Origin: CAUZIZ01 sp965218775 | GTDB taxonomy: Bacteria > Acidobacteriota > UBA6911 > RPQK01 > JAJDTT01 | DNA length: 64,000 nt | Assembly: GCA_965218775.1 (NCBI GenBank) | Contig: CBDCLS010000004.1 | Coordinates: 806,001-870,000 of the forward strand | Direction: 5' to 3' | Shown: piece by piece, positions 61,235-64,000 of the stretch | How the letters are laid out: every line of letters starts with the position of its first letter | Numbering within the stretch: position 1 is the stretch's first letter | The notes under the pieces: model-generated | Databases searched by the model: none | What the model was told of the DNA's origin: nothing | The model's input: only the letters and a program-made list of their open reading frames with translations | Program-made: the position numbers and the translations under genes

Positions 61235-62581
61235 ATGACAGCGAATCTGAGTGGTTTGAATCACACTTCACCCCTCTGGACCCGGCGCACGCTCTTGAGG
61301 GTCGGTTCACTGGGGTTCATGGGTCTGTCGCTGAGCAGGTATCTGCGGCTCCAGCACGCCCTGGCGCGGTCCGCCAAGGCAGCCGAGCCCAAGGCTCAGT
61401 CAGTTATCCTGCTGTGGTTGAACGGCGGTCCCAGCCAAGTCGATACCTGGGATCCAAAGAGCAACAGCTCCTTCAAGGCTATCTCGACCAACGTGCCCGG
61501 TATCCAGATTTCGGAGTTGCTGCCACGAATGTCCCGGCACATGGACAAGTTGGCGATTATTCGCAGCATGAAGACCGAGGAAAACAACCACGGACTCGCG
61601 CACCACTATTTCCTCACCGGGCATCGCCCCAGCCCGGCGATGAACTTTCCCTCTCTCGGCTCCATGGTCTCGAACGAACTAGCTCAGCGGAACGGGATCC
61701 CACCTCATGTCATGGTGCCCAGCATCGGACCAAGCTTCATACGTTACTTTCGGGCGCATATGCTGGGAGCCCGCTACGACCCGATGGAGCTGCCCGACCC
61801 CAGTCAGAAAGACTTCAAGGTACCTGACTTGAGCCTGCCGGAGTCAGTCAGCGTCGAGCGGCTGGGGAGTCGTCGTGACGCCGCCAGGCTGGTCGATTCT
61901 TTATACCGGGAACAGGTGCGCAGCGCCGAGCACTCCGACCTGGATGAATTCCAGAGGCAGGCACTCGAGATGATTCTTTCTCCTGCTGTGCGCGAGGCGT
62001 TCGATCTCTCCCGTGAACCCGAGAAACTGAAGGATGCCTACGGCCGCGACAAGGTGGGACAGAGTGCGCTTATCGCCCGGCGGCTTATCGAAGCGGGCAG
62101 CCGCTTCGTCACAGTGGTCGACTACAAACGGGAGGAAACCGGGAGGGACTGGGACACCCACGGGGACAATGATGAGCAACATCGCGACGTCCTGGTTCCA
62201 GGAACGGACCGGGTGCTCTCGACGTTGCTGGCGGATCTGGACGCCCGAGGTTTACTCTCCTCCACAATCGTGATCGCGACCGGAGAGTTTGGTCGAACAC
62301 CCGACATCAATCCGGCGGGAGGACGGGATCACTGGAATCATTGTTGGTCATTGGTATTGGGTGGAGGCGGAATCCCGGGCGGGTTGGTGGTGGGCGAAAG
62401 CGACGAGCGCGGGGCCTACGTCAAGGATCGGGTGGTCACGATCGGGGACCTTTTCGCCACCCTCTACAAAGCCTTGGGAATCGATTGGACCAAGGAGATC
62501 ATGCACCCGATCGGCCGTCCCTTGAAGATCGCCAACTCGATCAACGACACAACCGGCGTACCGATCACGGAGCTCGTCTGA
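61235..62581 (+). CDS. DUF1501 secreted protein, second copy
   Basis: 448 residues with a Tat-like signal (TRRTLLRVGSLGFMGLSLSR). LLWLNGGPSQVDTWDPKS, IIRSMKTEENNHGLAHHYFLTG and GEFGRTPDINPAGGRDHWNHCWSLVLGGGGIPGG are diagnostic. It differs substantially from the copy at 44072 and follows the PSD gene by 23 bp. Just before it, ATGAAAGCCCGAGAATGA is a five-codon frame whose stop overlaps this ATG, which could couple translation. The next palindromic element starts at the base after the stop codon. Confidence 0.92.
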   Translation: MTANLSGLNHTSPLWTRRTLLRVGSLGFMGLSLSRYLRLQHALARSAKAAEPKAQSVILLWLNGGPSQVDTWDPKSNSSFKAISTNVPGIQISELLPRMSRHMDKLAIIRSMKTEENNHGLAHHYFLTGHRPSPAMNFPSLGSMVSNELAQRNGIPPHVMVPSIGPSFIRYFRAHMLGARYDPMELPDPSQKDFKVPDLSLPESVSVERLGSRRDAARLVDSLYREQVRSAEHSDLDEFQRQALEMILSPAVREAFDLSREPEKLKDAYGRDKVGQSALIARRLIEAGSRFVTVVDYKREETGRDWDTHGDNDEQHRDVLVPGTDRVLSTLLADLDARGLLSSTIVIATGEFGRTPDINPAGGRDHWNHCWSLVLGGGGIPGGLVVGESDERGAYVKDRVVTIGDLFATLYKALGIDWTKEIMHPIGRPLKIANSINDTTGVPITELV

Positions 62582-62662
62582 CGTAGCTTTGGTCTCCAGG
62601 CCGAAGTCTTTTTCCTTCGAGCCGTGGGCTCGACGGACGGCGGCCTGGAGACCGCCGCTACG
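62582..62662. repeat. Palindromic element directly after the DUF1501 stop
   Basis: CGTAGC-TTT-GGTCTCCAGG... at 62582-62603 and its inverse at 62641-62662 match 19 of 22. A smaller hairpin (CGAGCC/GGCTCG) lies in between. It could act as a terminator or REP element. Confidence 0.75.
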
Positions 62663-62748
62663 ACCGGACCCAAAGTTTCCTGCTGAATGATTCAGCTGCA
62701 GAAGTGAAAAAAAGTCTCTATCATCAAGAGAGCTGAAAGGACTAAACC

Positions 62749-63528
62749 ATGACATCCACACCGAGCGTAACGGCTGCCGAAACCACCCCGCGAAACCAGG
62801 AGGAGTGGGATCTTAGAGTGCAGCTTGCGGCCGCCTACCGAATCGTAGACCACCTGGACTGGTGCGAATTGATCTACGGGCACCTTTCCCTACGCGTTCC
62901 AGGCCCCGATCATCATTTTCTCATCAATCCATATGGGTTACGCTACGATGAGGTCACGGCCTCGAGCCTGGTCAAAATCAACCTGGACGGGGAGGTGGTC
63001 GAGCCCACTCAGCACTCATTCAACCCCGCCGGCTTCGTCATCCACAGCGCAGTCCATGAACACCGCGAGAACGCACACTGCGTCATGCACACTCACACCC
63101 GCGCCGGGATGGCCTTGGCTGCTCTGGAGTGTGGACTACTGCCTATCAGCATGAACGCGACCAGCTTCTATCCGCAGATCGCCTACCATGAATACGAGGG
63201 TTCGACACTGCTCCTGGAGGAACGCGAGAAGCTGGCCCAGGATCTGGGATCGGCCAACGCCCTGATCCTGCGCAATCATGGGTTGCTCACGGTAGGTCAG
63301 ACCGTGGCGGAGGCATTCCTTCATATGTATCGGCTGGAAAGTGCGTGCCAGGTCCAGCTCGACGCCATGGCTTGCGGACAACCGCTGGTCACCCCTCCCG
63401 AGGCAGTGCTGGAGCGTTCAGCGAGGCAGATGGATGAGTTTGCCCAGTGTGCCGCCGAGATAGGTCAGCTCGAATTCGATGCTTTGGTCCGGCTGATGGA
63501 TCAGAAGGACCCTTCTTTCCGCCAGTAA
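62749..63528 (+). CDS. Class II aldolase/adducin-family protein
   Basis: 259 residues. WCELIYGHLSLRVPG, FLINPYGLRYDEVTASSLVKIN, the zinc-binding HTHTRAGMA and LILRNHGLLTVGQTVAEAFL are all present. Members cleave sugar phosphates (fuculose or ribulose type) or act as decarboxylases; the substrate is unknown. AAAGGAC lies before the ATG. It is separated from the DUF1501 gene by a palindromic element and is probably transcribed apart. Confidence 0.9.
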   Translation: MTSTPSVTAAETTPRNQEEWDLRVQLAAAYRIVDHLDWCELIYGHLSLRVPGPDHHFLINPYGLRYDEVTASSLVKINLDGEVVEPTQHSFNPAGFVIHSAVHEHRENAHCVMHTHTRAGMALAALECGLLPISMNATSFYPQIAYHEYEGSTLLLEEREKLAQDLGSANALILRNHGLLTVGQTVAEAFLHMYRLESACQVQLDAMACGQPLVTPPEAVLERSARQMDEFAQCAAEIGQLEFDALVRLMDQKDPSFRQ

Positions 63529-63571
63529 CAGCACGGATTTCGAAGGCCGGTTGCAACTTGCAGGTTCGTTC

Positions 63572-64000
63572 GTGAGTGCCAAAGCGATTCGCTATCCAGG
63601 CAAGAGAGAAGCCGAGGGGCGTTTCGTTTTTCCGAAGCCGCTGTCGTCCCTGCTGCTCCTCAGCGTTGCTCTGGCGTGCTCTGGATCTCAATCGTTCGCG
63701 GCTGAAATCCTGCCGGAAGAAACCGAGTTCTTCGAATCCCGGATCAGGCCCGTTCTAGCCGAGAACTGCTATTTCTGCCACGGGGCACAGGCTGAGACAA
63801 CGGGATCTGGCCTGCGGCTTGATCGGCGAGAAGGGCTCCTCAAAGGGGGGACTCGAGGTCCCGCAGTCCTGCCGGGAAGGCCGGACGAAAGCCTGCTCAT
63901 CAAGGCGATCAGTTACCGGGACCCGGACTTGCAGATGCCGCCCACGGGAAAGCTTCCGGACGCGCAGATCGCGGACTTCGAACGATGGGTCCAGCTGGGC
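63572..64000 (+). CDS. PSD1-type cytochrome protein, 3' end outside window
   Basis: 143 codons run off the window. From a GTG there is a signal peptide (PLSSLLLLSVALACSGSQSFAA) and then a PSCyt1 domain with the heme site ENCYFCHGAQAE, ending in MPPTGKLPDAQIADFERWVQLG. The same order is seen in the gene at 45935-48655. The continuation would be expected to hold DUF1549 and DUF1553. Confidence 0.85.
   Translation, partial: MSAKAIRYPGKREAEGRFVFPKPLSSLLLLSVALACSGSQSFAAEILPEETEFFESRIRPVLAENCYFCHGAQAETTGSGLRLDRREGLLKGGTRGPAVLPGRPDESLLIKAISYRDPDLQMPPTGKLPDAQIADFERWVQLG

Overview
The window is a moderately GC-rich, gene-dense bacterial chromosome segment carrying about 45 real genes. Three partial or complete sets of secreted DUF1501 and DUF1549/DUF1553 'planctomycete-type' cytochrome proteins, a neutral-ceramidase-like protein, a sialidase-like protein, FG-GAP and DUF4019 proteins, and enolase-superfamily, LLM, SDR and Ldh2 enzymes suggest an Acidobacteriota-like or similar free-living or sponge/soil-associated heterotroph. 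That placement is inference from gene content only: there is no rRNA, and no tRNA or CRISPR array was seen.

Layout. 1-9.4 kb: an EEP-family nuclease/phosphatase cut by the window edge, DUF4019 and Vps62-like secreted proteins, a YfhO-type membrane protein, and a EutA-like racemase-family gene beside a metal-free M24 (DoeA-like) gene. 9.4-13.6 kb: tyrS, an SDR and a CMD-family gene separated by palindromic elements. 13.6-20.4 kb (minus strand): aceE, an Sfp-type transferase, a radical SAM gene, an ammonium transporter and a coupled small membrane protein. 20.4-24.9 kb: an intact four-gene transposon (zinc-ribbon DUF6431 protein, DDE transposase, ExeA-like AAA ATPase, RepA-like AAA ATPase) with TGTAACGCGTCAC ends and a 6-bp CTCAGT target duplication, inserted just upstream of aceE. 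25.2-29.4 kb: ceramidase-like, FG-GAP and sialidase-like genes. 29.6-33.5 kb (minus): an OmpA-domain protein, a Ras-like GTPase, a histidine kinase and a frameshifted sigma-54 response regulator, forming one signalling operon. 33.8-38.1 kb: a decayed glycoside-hydrolase-like gene, a cystathionine gamma-synthase-family gene, an enolase-superfamily gene and a two-gene module with a broken nucleotidyltransferase. 38.2-40.2 kb: an IS1634-type transposase with a tandem internal duplication. 40.3-44.1 kb: a sigma-54 activator divergent from a di-heme cytochrome lipoprotein. 44.1-53.2 kb (minus): a DUF1501/PSD1 pair, sthA, an HDOD gene and an MFS transporter with a large inserted domain. 53.3-64 kb: a membrane glycosyltransferase-like gene, then LLM, Ldh2, a PPC-domain protein, a PSD gene with an internal TAG, DUF1501, a class II aldolase and the start of another PSD1 gene.

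Two patterns run across the window. At least six palindromic, MITE-like or REP-like elements from several families lie 0-13 bp from stop codons. Four genes have a TATAAT-like -10 box only 7-8 bp before the start codon, which predicts leaderless mRNAs.

The best candidates for something undescribed are the four-gene transposon and the OmpA/GTPase/kinase/regulator operon.
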